Positions 1 through 8,805 of a DNA stretch of 64,000 nt are shown one piece after another. A program made the translations under genes and the position numbers. Positions within the stretch are counted from its first letter, which is position 1; every line of letters starts with the position of its first letter. A model generated the notes under the pieces. That model saw only the letters and a program-made list of their open reading frames with translations. It was not told where the DNA came from and searched no databases. Location: NCBI RefSeq assembly GCF_000374445.1, contig NZ_KB894418.1, positions 62,001 to 126,000 of the forward strand, read 5' to 3'. This DNA comes from Actinokineospora enzanensis DSM 44649 (GTDB lineage Bacteria > Actinomycetota > Actinomycetes > Mycobacteriales > Pseudonocardiaceae).

Positions 1-539
1 ACCTCGTAGCCGTACAGCCGGTCCAGGATGCGCCGGGTCTCCTGCGCGTCGACCAGGTCGCGGTCGAGGTCGCGGGTGTTCTCCGCGGCGGCCCGGATGG
101 CGGGCTCGGTGATCTCGTGGAAGACCATCCGGCGCACCGGCACCTTGGGCTTGAGCGCCTCCAGCAGGTGCCAGGCGATGGCCTCGCCCTCGCGGTCGCC
201 GTCCGTGGCCAGGTAGAGCTCGTCGACGTCCTTGAGCAGGCCGCGCAGCTCGGTGACCGTGGACTTCTTGTCCGGGGTGACGATGTAGATCGGCTCGAAG
301 CCGTTGTCGACGTTGACCCCGAGGTTGGACCAGGCCTCGCCCTTGAACTTCTCCGGCACCTCCGCCGCCTTGCGCGGCAGGTCCCGGATGTGCCCCTTGG
401 ACGACTCCACGACGAAGTTGCGGCCCAGGTAGGAGGCGATCTTGCGTGCCTTGGCGGGCGACTCGACGATCACGAGCCGACGTGGCTGGGCACCGCCGGT
501 GCCGTCGCCGTTTCTCTTCGTCTCAGTCGAGCCTGCCAC
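1..539 (-). CDS. topA: DNA topoisomerase I, N-terminal part (truncated by window edge)
   Basis: Type IA topoisomerase that relaxes negative supercoils. Only the first 179 codons lie in the window. The protein starts at GTG 537-539 with a short polar leader ([12 protein letters not shown]). The Toprim core follows: [10 protein letters not shown] near residue 23, then KGHIRDLP, and [13 protein letters not shown] near residue 130, which holds the acidic metal-binding DxDxE-type residues. These motifs are diagnostic of bacterial TopA. The active-site tyrosine and the C-terminal zinc or basic repeats lie outside the window. The gene reads leftward and is the first marker of the topA-to-ponA2 gene order shared with mycobacteria. 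Confidence 0.97.
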   Translation of the reverse strand, partial: MAGSTETKRNGDGTGGAQPRRLVIVESPAKARKIASYLGRNFVVESSKGHIRDLPRKAAEVPEKFKGEAWSNLGVNVDNGFEPIYIVTPDKKSTVTELRGLLKDVDELYLATDGDREGEAIAWHLLEALKPKVPVRRMVFHEITEPAIRAAAENTRDLDRDLVDAQETRRILDRLYGYE

Positions 540-679
540 GTGTCCCGCTCTCTTCTAACCCCGTGTCCGTCCCGCGTCAGCCTGTCAGTGTGCACGCCAC
601 GCCGGGAAAGCCCTATCCCAGGTTGCCCAGCCCGGCGGATCGGCCGACGAAGTATGCCCCTTTTTCAGCTGTAGCACGC

Positions 680-1390
680 TCAGGACACGGCGCGCATCCG
701 GGAAACCGCGGGCCACTGGTCGTCACAGCCGGGTCCGGCAGGCGGGCCGACCAACTCACGCAGCCGGGCGAGCCTACGCCTGCCGGTCAGCCGCAGCGCG
801 GGCGCGCAGCGTCGGGTCGAGTGGATAACCGCAGGTAAACCCGATCGGGCGAGGGACTCGGCCAGCGGCTCGTGGGTGTGCGGGGCGGCCGGGTCGAGGG
901 GCAATAGATAGGTGCCGTCCAGCCAGTGGCCCGCGGCGAGGACCCACATCCGCAGGACGGCGCCGTCCGGCACGAATCCGACCGGAACGGACTTGACCGG
1001 GTCGTCACCCCAGGCGGCGGCGAGCGGGGCCAGGTCGGCCCGGAACGCGGTGCGCAGCAGCGGGCTGGGCGGCGGCACTTCCCGATCTTGTTCCGGCTCC
1101 TCTGCGATGTCCTCGACAGCGTCGGACGGATCTTCGTCTGGCTCCGGCGCCTGCTCGGCAACCGGTTCAGGGGCGGACACCGGGGTGAGCACGACATCGG
1201 CTCGTACCCCGCGCTCGGCACAGGCCCGGACCAGCGCGTTCGCCCGCCACGGGTCGGCGACGGGGACGGTCAGCCGGGCGGTGGCGCGGGCGAACACGGC
1301 GGTGCGGCCGGGCCCGCACAGCAGCCCCGCGAGGTCGGCGACCCGGGGGCGGCACGCCTCGGCGGAGAAGAACGACATCTGCTGCGCCAC
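680..1390 (-). CDS. conserved hypothetical protein next to topA
   Basis: A 236-aa soluble protein with no signal peptide or membrane segment. The N-terminal third is compact. Residues about 75-105 are a low-complexity acidic and proline-rich linker (EPDEDPSDAVEDIAEEPE), and a C-terminal domain follows with W and H residues (MWVLAAGHWLDGTY). Its place directly upstream of topA matches the uncharacterised Rv3647c position in mycobacteria; that homology is inferred from position. The GTG start at 1390 lies 7 bases after TATTCT (1403-1398 on this strand), a good -10 box for a leaderless mRNA; ATG 1378 is the alternative start. No catalytic motif is recognised. Confidence 0.7.
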   Translation of the reverse strand: MAQQMSFFSAEACRPRVADLAGLLCGPGRTAVFARATARLTVPVADPWRANALVRACAERGVRADVVLTPVSAPEPVAEQAPEPDEDPSDAVEDIAEEPEQDREVPPPSPLLRTAFRADLAPLAAAWGDDPVKSVPVGFVPDGAVLRMWVLAAGHWLDGTYLLPLDPAAPHTHEPLAESLARSGLPAVIHSTRRCAPALRLTGRRRLARLRELVGPPAGPGCDDQWPAVSRMRAVS

Positions 1391-1453
1391 GGCGGCCAGA
1401 ATAGAACAGCAGTTCGATCAGCGTAAAGCGCGCGGGAACCCTACGGGATCGGT

Positions 1454-2032
1454 TCAGTGACCGAGCGCGGGCAATCGCGCACAATTCGCCGCACGTTCCG
1501 CCCATCGGGTGAAATCCGAGCCCGGCACGCCCGCGAGCGGTGCGGCCGGGTCGAAGTCGGCGACCACCGGCACCACCTTGGCGAGTGCCTCGGCCACCAG
1601 ATCGGGCGAATCGCCGCTGGTGAGTGTGGCCTGCGCGGCCGCGACCTGGTCATGCGCGCCGCGCAGCGACTCCAGGGCGACCTGGGTGACCCGGTCACCA
1701 CCCGCGATCGGCGCGGCACCGAGCCCCGCCAGGGCCGTGACCGACCGGGTGAGCCGCTCGGCCAGCCCTGCCAGGTAGGTGGTCAGCTGCCCGCGCACGG
1801 CCGCCGGTTCGGCGAGGTCCGCCGCAGGCGGCACGGTGCCTAGCGCCGCCTCGGCGTCGGCGACCGCCGAGCACCACCGGTCGGCCCAGGCCTGCTTGGT
1901 GGCCGGATCGGGCTCCGGCGCGGGACCGGGCGCGCACGCCGCGACGAGCACGAGGCCCGCCGCGACGGTCGCGAACCGTTTACGCCTGATGATCAGAACC
2001 GGCTCAGGGGGTCGGCGTGGCCTGCGCGCCAC
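1454..2032 (-). CDS. putative lipoprotein, paralogue of its upstream neighbour
   Basis: A 192-aa exported protein: basic N-terminus (RRKRF), hydrophobic stretch, then a lipobox ending LVAAC with the lipidated Cys near residue 33. The mature part is mostly helical and starts with a W-C pair (WADRWCSAVADAEAALG). A second Cys near the end (AANCARL) may form a disulfide with it. The same layout occurs in the gene just upstream (2004-2669), so the two look like a tandem duplication. The GTG start overlaps the upstream gene by 29 bases and lacks a good ribosome site, so the start is uncertain. Function is unknown. Confidence 0.72.
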   Translation of the reverse strand: MARRPRRPPEPVLIIRRKRFATVAAGLVLVAACAPGPAPEPDPATKQAWADRWCSAVADAEAALGTVPPAADLAEPAAVRGQLTTYLAGLAERLTRSVTALAGLGAAPIAGGDRVTQVALESLRGAHDQVAAAQATLTSGDSPDLVAEALAKVVPVVADFDPAAPLAGVPGSDFTRWAERAANCARLPALGH

Positions 2033-2669
2033 CGGAGGCGTTGCCTGCGTCGTCGAGCATCTTGCAGGTGGGCGCCGCCTTGAACGCCTTGTCCAGCTCG
2101 GTGTCGCCGCGCAGCACGGAGGTCGGGTCCTCCATCTCGGCGTTCTGCATCTCCTCGGCGATCTGGGTGAAGACCTGCTGGAACGCCGCCGGGTCGGTGA
2201 CCGAGGCCTTCGCCATCGCGGCCTTGGCGTTCTCCGAGGCGGTCTTGAACTTCTGCAGGCCCTGCGTGGTCTGCTCGGCCAGCTTGGCGCCGTCCGGCAC
2301 CGGCGGCGCGCCTGCGTCCTTGATACCGGTGATCATCTTGTCCATCGCGGTGGCCATGGTGCCGAAGTAGTCCACCAGGCCCTGCTTGGCCACGGCCGGG
2401 TTGCTCGGGTCGATGTTCGGCTTGGCCGCCAGCTTGGCGACCTCGGGGGCCACGGTGGAGCAGACCTTCTCCGCCCACGCGGTGGCGCCGTCACTGGCCC
2501 CGGCGCCGCCATCGGCGGTGGTGGTCGCGGGCGCCGCGGTGGTGGTCGCGGCGGGCGGAGGCGTCGAGCCGGTGGTGCCACCAGCCTTCGAGTCGCTTCC
2601 CCCGCAACCCGCGAGTCCGATGATGAGGGCAGCGGCCGTCGCGGGGACCGCGACGAGTCGACGCGCCAT
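2004..2669 (-). CDS. putative lipoprotein
   Basis: A 221-aa lipoprotein. The start is ATG 2669 because AGGAG sits 8 bases upstream; a longer frame to 2789 would run through the hppA terminator hairpin. The signal peptide MARRLVAVPATAAALIIGLAGC has its lipobox Cys at residue 22, followed by GGSDSK and a low-complexity Thr/Ala/Pro linker to about residue 60. The mature helical domain begins AWAEKVCSTV and has a late Cys (APTCKML), the same W-C...C pattern as the next gene. It is likely anchored to the outer face of the membrane. No known domain is recognised. Confidence 0.8.
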   Translation of the reverse strand: MARRLVAVPATAAALIIGLAGCGGSDSKAGGTTGSTPPPAATTTAAPATTTADGGAGASDGATAWAEKVCSTVAPEVAKLAAKPNIDPSNPAVAKQGLVDYFGTMATAMDKMITGIKDAGAPPVPDGAKLAEQTTQGLQKFKTASENAKAAMAKASVTDPAAFQQVFTQIAEEMQNAEMEDPTSVLRGDTELDKAFKAAPTCKMLDDAGNASGGAQATPTP

Positions 2670-2752
2670 GTCTGTTCTCCTCGAATTGACGATCCGGGGA
2701 CCCTCCCGGCGTGGGGTGATGCTCGCACGTTCGGACATTCCCACGCAGAGCG

Positions 2753-2790
2753 GATGGGGCCGGCCCGCCTGTTGGCGAACCGGCCCCATC
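2753..2790 (-). terminator. candidate terminator downstream of hppA
   Basis: Perfect 11-bp inverted repeat (GATGGGGCCGG at 2753-2763, its complement at 2780-2790) with a 16-base loop that contains a small GCC/GGC stem. It lies 60 bases past the hppA stop and upstream of the lipoprotein ribosome site. No U-tract follows, as is common in high-GC actinobacteria. Confidence 0.55.
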
Positions 2791-2849
2791 GAGGTGATCG
2801 CAGGTCGACCACCGTGAATCGCTTCAGATCGACGAAATTCCCAGTCGGG

Positions 2850-5150
2850 TCAGACCTTGGCGGTCGCCTCGGCCGGGGTCTCCGCGATCGCGGTACCGCG
2901 CCGCTTGGACACCACGATCGCGGCGACGATCAGCACCACGGCGGCCAGCGAGATGGTCACCCGCAGGCCCGCGGAGGCGCTCTCGCCGACCGACAGCGTC
3001 ACGATCGCGGGCGCGATCAGCACCGACACCAGGTTCATCACCTTGATCAGCGGGTTGATCGCCGGGCCTGCCGTGTCCTTGAACGGGTCGCCGACGGTGT
3101 CGCCGATGACCGTGGCCGCGTGCGCGTCCGAGCCCTTGCCGCCGTGGTTGCCGTCCTCCACCAGCTTCTTCGCGTTGTCCCACGCGCCACCGGAGTTGGC
3201 CAGGAACACCGCCATCAGCGTGCCGGTCGCGATCGCGCCGCCCAGGTACCCGGCCAGCGGGCCGACACCGAGGCCGAAGCCGACCGCGATCGGGGCGAGC
3301 ACCGCCAGCAGACCGGGGGTGGCCAGCTCGCGCAGCGAGTCACGGGTGCAGATGTCGACCACCCGGCCGTACTCCGGCTTGCCGGTGCCCTCCATGATCC
3401 CGGGGATCTCGCGGAACTGGCGGCGCACCTCGAACACGATCGCACCTGCCGCGCGGGTCACCGCGTTGACCGCGAGACCGGAGAACATGAACACCACGGC
3501 CGCGCCGATCACCACGCCCACCAACACGTTGGGGCTGAACACGACGAAGGAGAACGCGGTGCTCAGCGAGTCCCCGGTGACACCGCCGATCTTGGCCAGC
3601 GCCTTGCCGATGGCGTCCTGGTAGGACCCGAACAGCGCGGTCGCGGCAAGCACCGCGGTGGCGATGGCGATGCCCTTGGTGATGGCCTTGGTGGTGTTGC
3701 CCACCGCGTCCAGCTCGGTCAGGATCTGCGCGCCCTCACCGTGCACGTCACCGGACATCTCGGCGATGCCCTGGGCGTTGTCGGAGACCGGGCCGAAGGT
3801 GTCCATGGCCACGATCACGCCGACCGTGGTGAGCAGGCCGCAGCCCGCGAGCGCGATGGCGAACAGCGCCACCACGACCGAACCGGACAGCAGGAACGCG
3901 CCGTAGACAGCCGCGCCGATGACGACGGCGGTGTACACGGCGGACTCGAAACCCACCGAGATGCCGGAGAGGATCACCGTGGCCGCACCGGTCAGCGAGG
4001 TCTTGCCGACCTCCTTGACCGGCTTGTGCTCGGTGCCGGTGTAGTAGCCGGTGAGCCAGAGGATGACGCCCGCGAGCACGATGCCGATGATCACCGCGAC
4101 GGCCGCGATCACCGCCGGGCTGCCCGCCACGTTGGTCTGCGTGCTGCCGGTCAGCTCGGAGAACGAGCCGGGCAGGAAGATGAACGCCGCCGCGGTGCAC
4201 AGCACGGCCGAGACGAGCGCGGAGATGTAGAACGAGCGGTTGATCGCGGCCAGGCCGCTCTCCCCCGGACGCACCTTGGTGATGTAGACGCCGAGCATCG
4301 CGGTGATCACGCCGAGCGCGGGGACGATCAGCGGGAAGAGCAGTCCGGACGCGCCGAACGCGGTACTGCCCAGGATCAGCGCGGCGACCAGGGTGACCGC
4401 GTAGGACTCGAACAGGTCGGCGGCCATGCCCGCGCAGTCGCCGACGTTGTCGCCCACGTTGTCCGCGATGGTGGCGGCGTTGCGCGGGTCGTCCTCGGGG
4501 ATGTTCTGCTCGACCTTGCCGACCAGGTCGGCGCCGACGTCCGCGGCCTTGGTGAAGATGCCGCCGCCGACCCGCATGAACATCGCGATCAGCGCGGCGC
4601 CGAAGCCGAAGCCCTCCAGCACCTTGGGCGCGGTGCCCGCGTAGGCGAGCACCACGATGGCGGCGCCGAAGAGTCCCAGGCCGACGGTGGCCATGCCGAC
4701 CACGCCGCCGGTGCGGAAGGCGATACGGGTCGCCTTCTCCCGCGCGCCGTCCTCGGTGGAGGCCGCGGCCACCCGCAGGTTGGCCTGGGTGGACAACCAC
4801 ATGCCCAGGTAGCCGATGGTGAACGAGAAGACCGCGCCCACCAGGAAGAACAGCGACCGGCCGATCAGTTCGCCGGTACTTTCCGCGGGGAGCAGGAACA
4901 GCAGCAGGAACACGGCTGTCCCGAAGATGAGAAGTGTGTTTCGCTGCCGCTTCAGATACGCCGCGGCGCCCTCTTGTACCGCCTTGGCGATGTCCTGCAT
5001 CTTCGCGGTGCCCTGACCGGCGGCCAGAACCTCCTTGAGCAGCACAAAGCCGACGGCAAGAGCGGCGAGGGCGATCACGGCGACCACGGCGACCACGCCG
5101 CGGTCACCGCCGGTGAGCGTCAGGCCCTCCGCGAGGAACTGCCCGGACAT
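2850..5150 (-). CDS. hppA: membrane-bound proton-pumping inorganic pyrophosphatase
   Basis: A 766-aa integral membrane pump that hydrolyses pyrophosphate and exports protons. The start ATG 5150 follows AGGAGGACGG. There are about 16 membrane segments. The pyrophosphate site motif DVGADLVGKVE is present, with the preceding GGGIFTKAA, as are the acidic repeats DNVGDNVGDCAGMAADLFES and DTVGDPFKDTAGP near the C-terminus. The ion-type position reads GNTTKAITKG: Lys here marks the K+-independent subfamily (Ala in K+-dependent enzymes). Length is normal for the family. Divergent from the helicase gene and followed by a hairpin at 2753-2790. Confidence 0.97.
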   Translation of the reverse strand: MSGQFLAEGLTLTGGDRGVVAVVAVIALAALAVGFVLLKEVLAAGQGTAKMQDIAKAVQEGAAAYLKRQRNTLLIFGTAVFLLLFLLPAESTGELIGRSLFFLVGAVFSFTIGYLGMWLSTQANLRVAAASTEDGAREKATRIAFRTGGVVGMATVGLGLFGAAIVVLAYAGTAPKVLEGFGFGAALIAMFMRVGGGIFTKAADVGADLVGKVEQNIPEDDPRNAATIADNVGDNVGDCAGMAADLFESYAVTLVAALILGSTAFGASGLLFPLIVPALGVITAMLGVYITKVRPGESGLAAINRSFYISALVSAVLCTAAAFIFLPGSFSELTGSTQTNVAGSPAVIAAVAVIIGIVLAGVILWLTGYYTGTEHKPVKEVGKTSLTGAATVILSGISVGFESAVYTAVVIGAAVYGAFLLSGSVVVALFAIALAGCGLLTTVGVIVAMDTFGPVSDNAQGIAEMSGDVHGEGAQILTELDAVGNTTKAITKGIAIATAVLAATALFGSYQDAIGKALAKIGGVTGDSLSTAFSFVVFSPNVLVGVVIGAAVVFMFSGLAVNAVTRAAGAIVFEVRRQFREIPGIMEGTGKPEYGRVVDICTRDSLRELATPGLLAVLAPIAVGFGLGVGPLAGYLGGAIATGTLMAVFLANSGGAWDNAKKLVEDGNHGGKGSDAHAATVIGDTVGDPFKDTAGPAINPLIKVMNLVSVLIAPAIVTLSVGESASAGLRVTISLAAVVLIVAAIVVSKRRGTAIAETPAEATAKV

Positions 5151-5404
5151 CCGTCCTCCTGATGATCTGCCTGTACAGCGCCGACTTCCGCCATTACCAC
5201 AAGGCCTCCGCCGACTCTGTTTTCGCGTGTGCGCCACCACAATCGGTGGGATGTCGGCGGAGTCTATTGGTAAAGCGGATCACATACGCGAGCCGTCCCA
5301 TACCGTGCACGTTGGGTGACGTTACGCGGGCGGACTGTGACCGATCTCTCATGATCATTTTGTGGGATGCTGGCGATCACCGCCGGGTGTGCGAACCTCT
5401 ACGG

Positions 5405-7729
5405 GTGAGTGTCGACGCGGCGACCGACCGTGGCGCCGCCCTGCTCGGCCGCGTGCTGGCGGGGGTGCCCAGCGGCGAGAACCCGGTGACGCATGTGGCG
5501 TCCCTGCCGGAACGGACCGCGCGCGCCGCACCGTGGCCGGACTGGACTCCCGAGTCCACCCGTGCCGCGTTCGCCCGCTGCGGCGTCCCGCTCCCTTGGC
5601 GGCACCAGGTGGCGGCGGCCGAGCACGCGTACGCCGGCCGCAGCGTGGTGATCGCGACCGGCACCGCGTCCGGCAAATCCCTGGCCTACCAACTGCCCGT
5701 CGCCACCACGCTCGCCACCGACCCGCGCGCAACCGCTCTATATCTCTCGCCCACCAAAGCACTCGGCGCCGACCAGCTCCGGTCCCTGCGCGAACTCGAC
5801 CTCCCGGACCTCCGCGCGTCGAGCTACGACGGCGACACCCCGATGGCCGAACGCGACTGGGTCCGCGCACACAGCCGGTGGGTGTTCACCAACCCGGACA
5901 TGCTCCACCGAGGGATCCTGCCCGCGCACGGCCGCTGGACCACGTTCTTCCGCCGCCTCCGCTACGTGGTCGTGGACGAATGCCACTCGTACCGGGGCGT
6001 GTTCGGCTCGCATGTGGCGCTGCTGCTACGCAGGCTCCGCCGAGTCGCCCAGCGGTACGGCAGCGACCCGGTGTTCATCCTCGCCTCGGCCACGGTCTCC
6101 GACCCGGCGGCCTCCGCCACCCGACTGTCCGGTGTGGACTGCGAAGCGGTCACCGAGGACACGTCTCCGCGCGGGGCCCGCACGGTCGCCCTGTGGGAAC
6201 CCCCGCTGACCGAGCTGTCGGGCGAGAACGGCGCCCCGGTCCGCCGCTCGGCGGGCGCGGAGACCGCGCGCATCCTGGCCGACCTGGTGATCGAGGGCGC
6301 CCGCTCGCTGGCGTTCGTCCGCTCCCGCATCGGCGCCGAGCTGACCGCCCTGGGCGCCCGCCGCATCCTGGACGAGGTCGACCCGGCGCTGTCCCCCCGG
6401 GTCGCCGCCTACCGCTCGGGCTTCCTCCCGGAGGAACGCCGAGCCCTCGAACACGCCCTGTCCACCGGCGACCTACTGGGCGTCGCCAGCACCAGCGCCC
6501 TGGAACTGGGCGTCGACATAGCCGGTCTGGACGCGGTCGTCGTCGCGGGTTTCCCGGGCACGCTGGCCTCGTTCTGGCAACAGGCCGGACGCGCCGGACG
6601 CGCGGGTGATGGTTCGCTGGTGGTGTTCGTGGCCAGGGACGACCCGCTGGACACATACCTGGTGCACAACCCGTCGGCGATCCTGGACAAGCCGATCGAG
6701 GCAACCGTCACCGACCCGGGCAACCCTTATGTGCTGGCTCCCCAGCTTGCTTGCGCCGCCGCAGAGCTACCCCTTACCGAGAAGTGCTTAGCCGCCTTCG
6801 GCGACGGCGCGCGCGCCGTACTGGATGACCTTGTCGCGAACGGCACCCTCCGCAAACGCCCCAACGGCTGGTACTGGACGGAACACGAGCGCCCACACAG
6901 TTCGGTAGACATCCGAGGCTCCGGCGGCGAACAGATAGCGCTGGTCGAAGCCGACTCCGGCCGCATGCTGGGCACAGTCGACGCAGGCCGGGCGTGCTCG
7001 ACGGTGCACGAGGGGGCGCTGTATCTGCACCAGGGCAACTCGTATGTCGTCGACGAACTCGACCTCGACTCGGGCCTGGCCTTGGTGCACGCCGAAACCC
7101 CGGACTGGACTACTACGCCACGCGAGGTCGTCGACATCACCGTGCTGTCGACCCTCTCGCAGAGAGCCCACACTGCCCCGGGTGGTGGCACGGTCACTGT
7201 GTGCTTGGGCGAGGTGGCAGTGACCTCTCAAGTCGTGGCGTACCTCCGGCGGTTGCCGTCGGGAGAGGTCATGGACCAGATTCCGTTGGAACTACCGGAG
7301 CAGACTCTCCAGACCCGCGCTGTTTGGTACACGGTCGGTGCGGATGTGCTTACCCGTGCTGGTATCAAACCTGGTGCGGTGCCGGGTGCGTTGCACGCGG
7401 CTGAACACGCTGCCATCGGCTTGTTGCCTCTGTTCGCTACGTGCGATCGGTGGGACATCGGCGGGGTTTCCACCGCTCTGCATCCGGATACCGGGCATCC
7501 GACCGTGTTTGTGCACGATGGTCATCCCGGTGGGGCTGGGTTCGCGGATCGTGGCCACGCCGCTCTTGTTCCGTGGCTGCGGGCGACCCGGCGAGCTATC
7601 GCCTCGTGTGAGTGTCCGGCGGGTTGTCCCTCGTGCGTGCAGTCGCCCAAGTGCGGCAACGGGAATGAGCCGTTGAACAAGGACGGTGCGGTCGCGGTGT
7701 TGACGGCCGTGCTCAGCGCGCTGGACTGA
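5405..7729 (+). CDS. DEAD/DEAH-box helicase with C-terminal DUF1998 (YprA/MrfA type)
   Basis: A 774-aa superfamily-2 helicase. Motif I is GTASGKS, motif II DECH, motif III SAT, and motif VI QQAGRAGRAG. The C-terminal DUF1998-type domain ends with a cysteine cluster (CECPAGCPSC...C) that should bind zinc. Relatives such as Bacillus MrfA act in DNA repair; the role here is inferred from family. GTG 5405 (SVDAATDRGAALL) is preferred because relatives begin just before the RVLAGVP segment; ATG 5351 and the frame-open position 5162 are upstream alternatives. The last 400 bases use more T- and G-ending codons than the rest. The 3' end overlaps the convergent methyltransferase by 17 bases. Confidence 0.93.
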   Translation: MSVDAATDRGAALLGRVLAGVPSGENPVTHVASLPERTARAAPWPDWTPESTRAAFARCGVPLPWRHQVAAAEHAYAGRSVVIATGTASGKSLAYQLPVATTLATDPRATALYLSPTKALGADQLRSLRELDLPDLRASSYDGDTPMAERDWVRAHSRWVFTNPDMLHRGILPAHGRWTTFFRRLRYVVVDECHSYRGVFGSHVALLLRRLRRVAQRYGSDPVFILASATVSDPAASATRLSGVDCEAVTEDTSPRGARTVALWEPPLTELSGENGAPVRRSAGAETARILADLVIEGARSLAFVRSRIGAELTALGARRILDEVDPALSPRVAAYRSGFLPEERRALEHALSTGDLLGVASTSALELGVDIAGLDAVVVAGFPGTLASFWQQAGRAGRAGDGSLVVFVARDDPLDTYLVHNPSAILDKPIEATVTDPGNPYVLAPQLACAAAELPLTEKCLAAFGDGARAVLDDLVANGTLRKRPNGWYWTEHERPHSSVDIRGSGGEQIALVEADSGRMLGTVDAGRACSTVHEGALYLHQGNSYVVDELDLDSGLALVHAETPDWTTTPREVVDITVLSTLSQRAHTAPGGGTVTVCLGEVAVTSQVVAYLRRLPSGEVMDQIPLELPEQTLQTRAVWYTVGADVLTRAGIKPGAVPGALHAAEHAAIGLLPLFATCDRWDIGGVSTALHPDTGHPTVFVHDGHPGGAGFADRGHAALVPWLRATRRAIASCECPAGCPSCVQSPKCGNGNEPLNKDGAVAVLTAVLSALD

Positions 7730-8303
7730 TGATCAGGTAGCGCTCGTCGGTGATCGGGCCGCCCCAGAGTTCGGGGTCCGTCAGTGGGCGGAGTTCTGCC
7801 TTGCTGCGGTGCCTGTGGACATGGGCTAGGCATTCGGTGGCTGGGATTCCCGCGCCGGTGGACCAGTGGCCTTCGATGAGGATGAGGGTTCCCGTGGGAC
7901 GGAGGAGTTTCAGCCAGCGGGCGAGGGTGGCGGGTGGGTCCGGCATTGCCCAGAGGACGTGGCGGGATAGGACTATATCGAAGAAATTGTCTCCGAATGG
8001 GGGGCTGGTGGCGTCGCCTTCGGCGAAGTGGATCTGGAGGTGGTCGGCTTTGTGACGGGCTTGGTCGAGCATCCTGGGGGACTGGTCCAGGGCGTGGACT
8101 TGGTGGCCTGCTTCGGCCAGGAGGAGGGCGAGGGAGCCGGTGCCGCAGCCCAGGTCGATGACGTTGGAGCGGGTGGGGATCAAGGGGAGGAGGAGGGTGG
8201 ACCAGGCTTTGCGGACGGTGGGGTCGCGTAGGCCGTGGTCGGGTGCTTGGTCGAAGGTGGCGGCGGCGGCATCCCACAGCTCGCGACTGGCGGCCTCGTC
8301 CAT
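7713..8303 (-). CDS. class I SAM-dependent methyltransferase
   Basis: A 196-aa methyltransferase of the Methyltransf_11/25 type. Motif I, NVIDLGCGTGSLALLL (about residues 49-64), binds S-adenosylmethionine. An acidic residue ends strand 2 (VHALDQS), and FAEGDATSPPF and FFDIVLSRHVLWAMPDP are the usual motifs II and III. The start ATG 8303 (MDEAASRELWDAAAATFD) fits the family's N-terminus better than the longer frame to 8393. It overlaps the helicase stop tail to tail. The substrate cannot be told from sequence. Confidence 0.9.
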   Translation of the reverse strand: MDEAASRELWDAAAATFDQAPDHGLRDPTVRKAWSTLLLPLIPTRSNVIDLGCGTGSLALLLAEAGHQVHALDQSPRMLDQARHKADHLQIHFAEGDATSPPFGDNFFDIVLSRHVLWAMPDPPATLARWLKLLRPTGTLILIEGHWSTGAGIPATECLAHVHRHRSKAELRPLTDPELWGGPITDERYLIISPAR

Positions 8304-8805
8304 GCCCTCACCCTGACACCCACCACCGACAAGTCCGGGTACGGAGACCCTGCTGTATTGAGGGCGACGCAAGAACTGGACAACCCTGGACATGCAGCAG
8401 CGCGCCGGGGGCGATGGTCGAGGACCATCGCGCGGCCCGGCGCGCTGCGTGCCGCCGAGTTTCGCGGCCTGGTCTGCTTACCGCGCTGAGTCACGGGTGT
8501 GTGCGCGGGACAGTCGACGGGGAATACCTCGACACCTGCGGCGGGTGGCACCGGGAGGCGGTCGGTGCCATGCAGGGCGGTCATCCCGGGGCGGGGTTAC
8601 GTCGACTGCGGCTGGTGCCGCTGTCCCTGTCCGTGACTGGCGCGGGAGACACAGGCCTCCAGCGTCACTCGGCTGGCTGCCCACCCAGTCGGCGGCTTCC
8701 TCGGGCGGGAGGTCGAGCCGCCACCGTGGGGTGGGCGGTGTGGTGGTCGCTGCCGCCGGGCGGAGGCGGCGCGACCGACCACTGTGGTCGATGTTGAGTT
8801 GTCAA
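8304..8805. other. 500-base gap with hairpins, no supported gene
   Basis: No frame here has a good start, ribosome site and family signature together. The stretch holds the double hairpin at 8400-8445 (separate entry) and a perfect dyad GACCACtGTGGTC at 8779-8791, just past the prim-pol stop. A minus-strand frame reading RWRLDLPPEEAADW looks protein-like but has no start codon upstream before a stop, so it may be a decayed gene end. Confidence 0.4.
8400..8445. repeat. two-stage hairpin
   Basis: Outer arms GCGCGCCGGG (8400-8409) and CCCGGCGCGC (8436-8445) pair perfectly over 10 bp. Inside them GCGATGGTC (8411-8419) and GACCATCGC (8423-8431) pair over 9 bp around a GAG loop, with 1 and 4 unpaired bases at the junction. 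It could end transcription from either side. It is not part of any gene recognised here. Confidence 0.6.

Noticed and set aside
1779-5162. A long open plus-strand frame opposite hppA
   Set aside because: It is the antisense shadow of the pyrophosphatase and lipoprotein genes: Arg/Gly/His-rich, no ribosome site, and no domain sense.
5162-5404. Helicase start at the far upstream ATG 5162
   Set aside because: It would begin 12 bases from the hppA start and fill the whole divergent promoter region with sequence unlike family members.
8446-8805. Small minus-strand gene reading RWRLDLPPEEAADW
   Set aside because: No start codon upstream in frame before a stop, and no ribosome site; kept only as a possible remnant.
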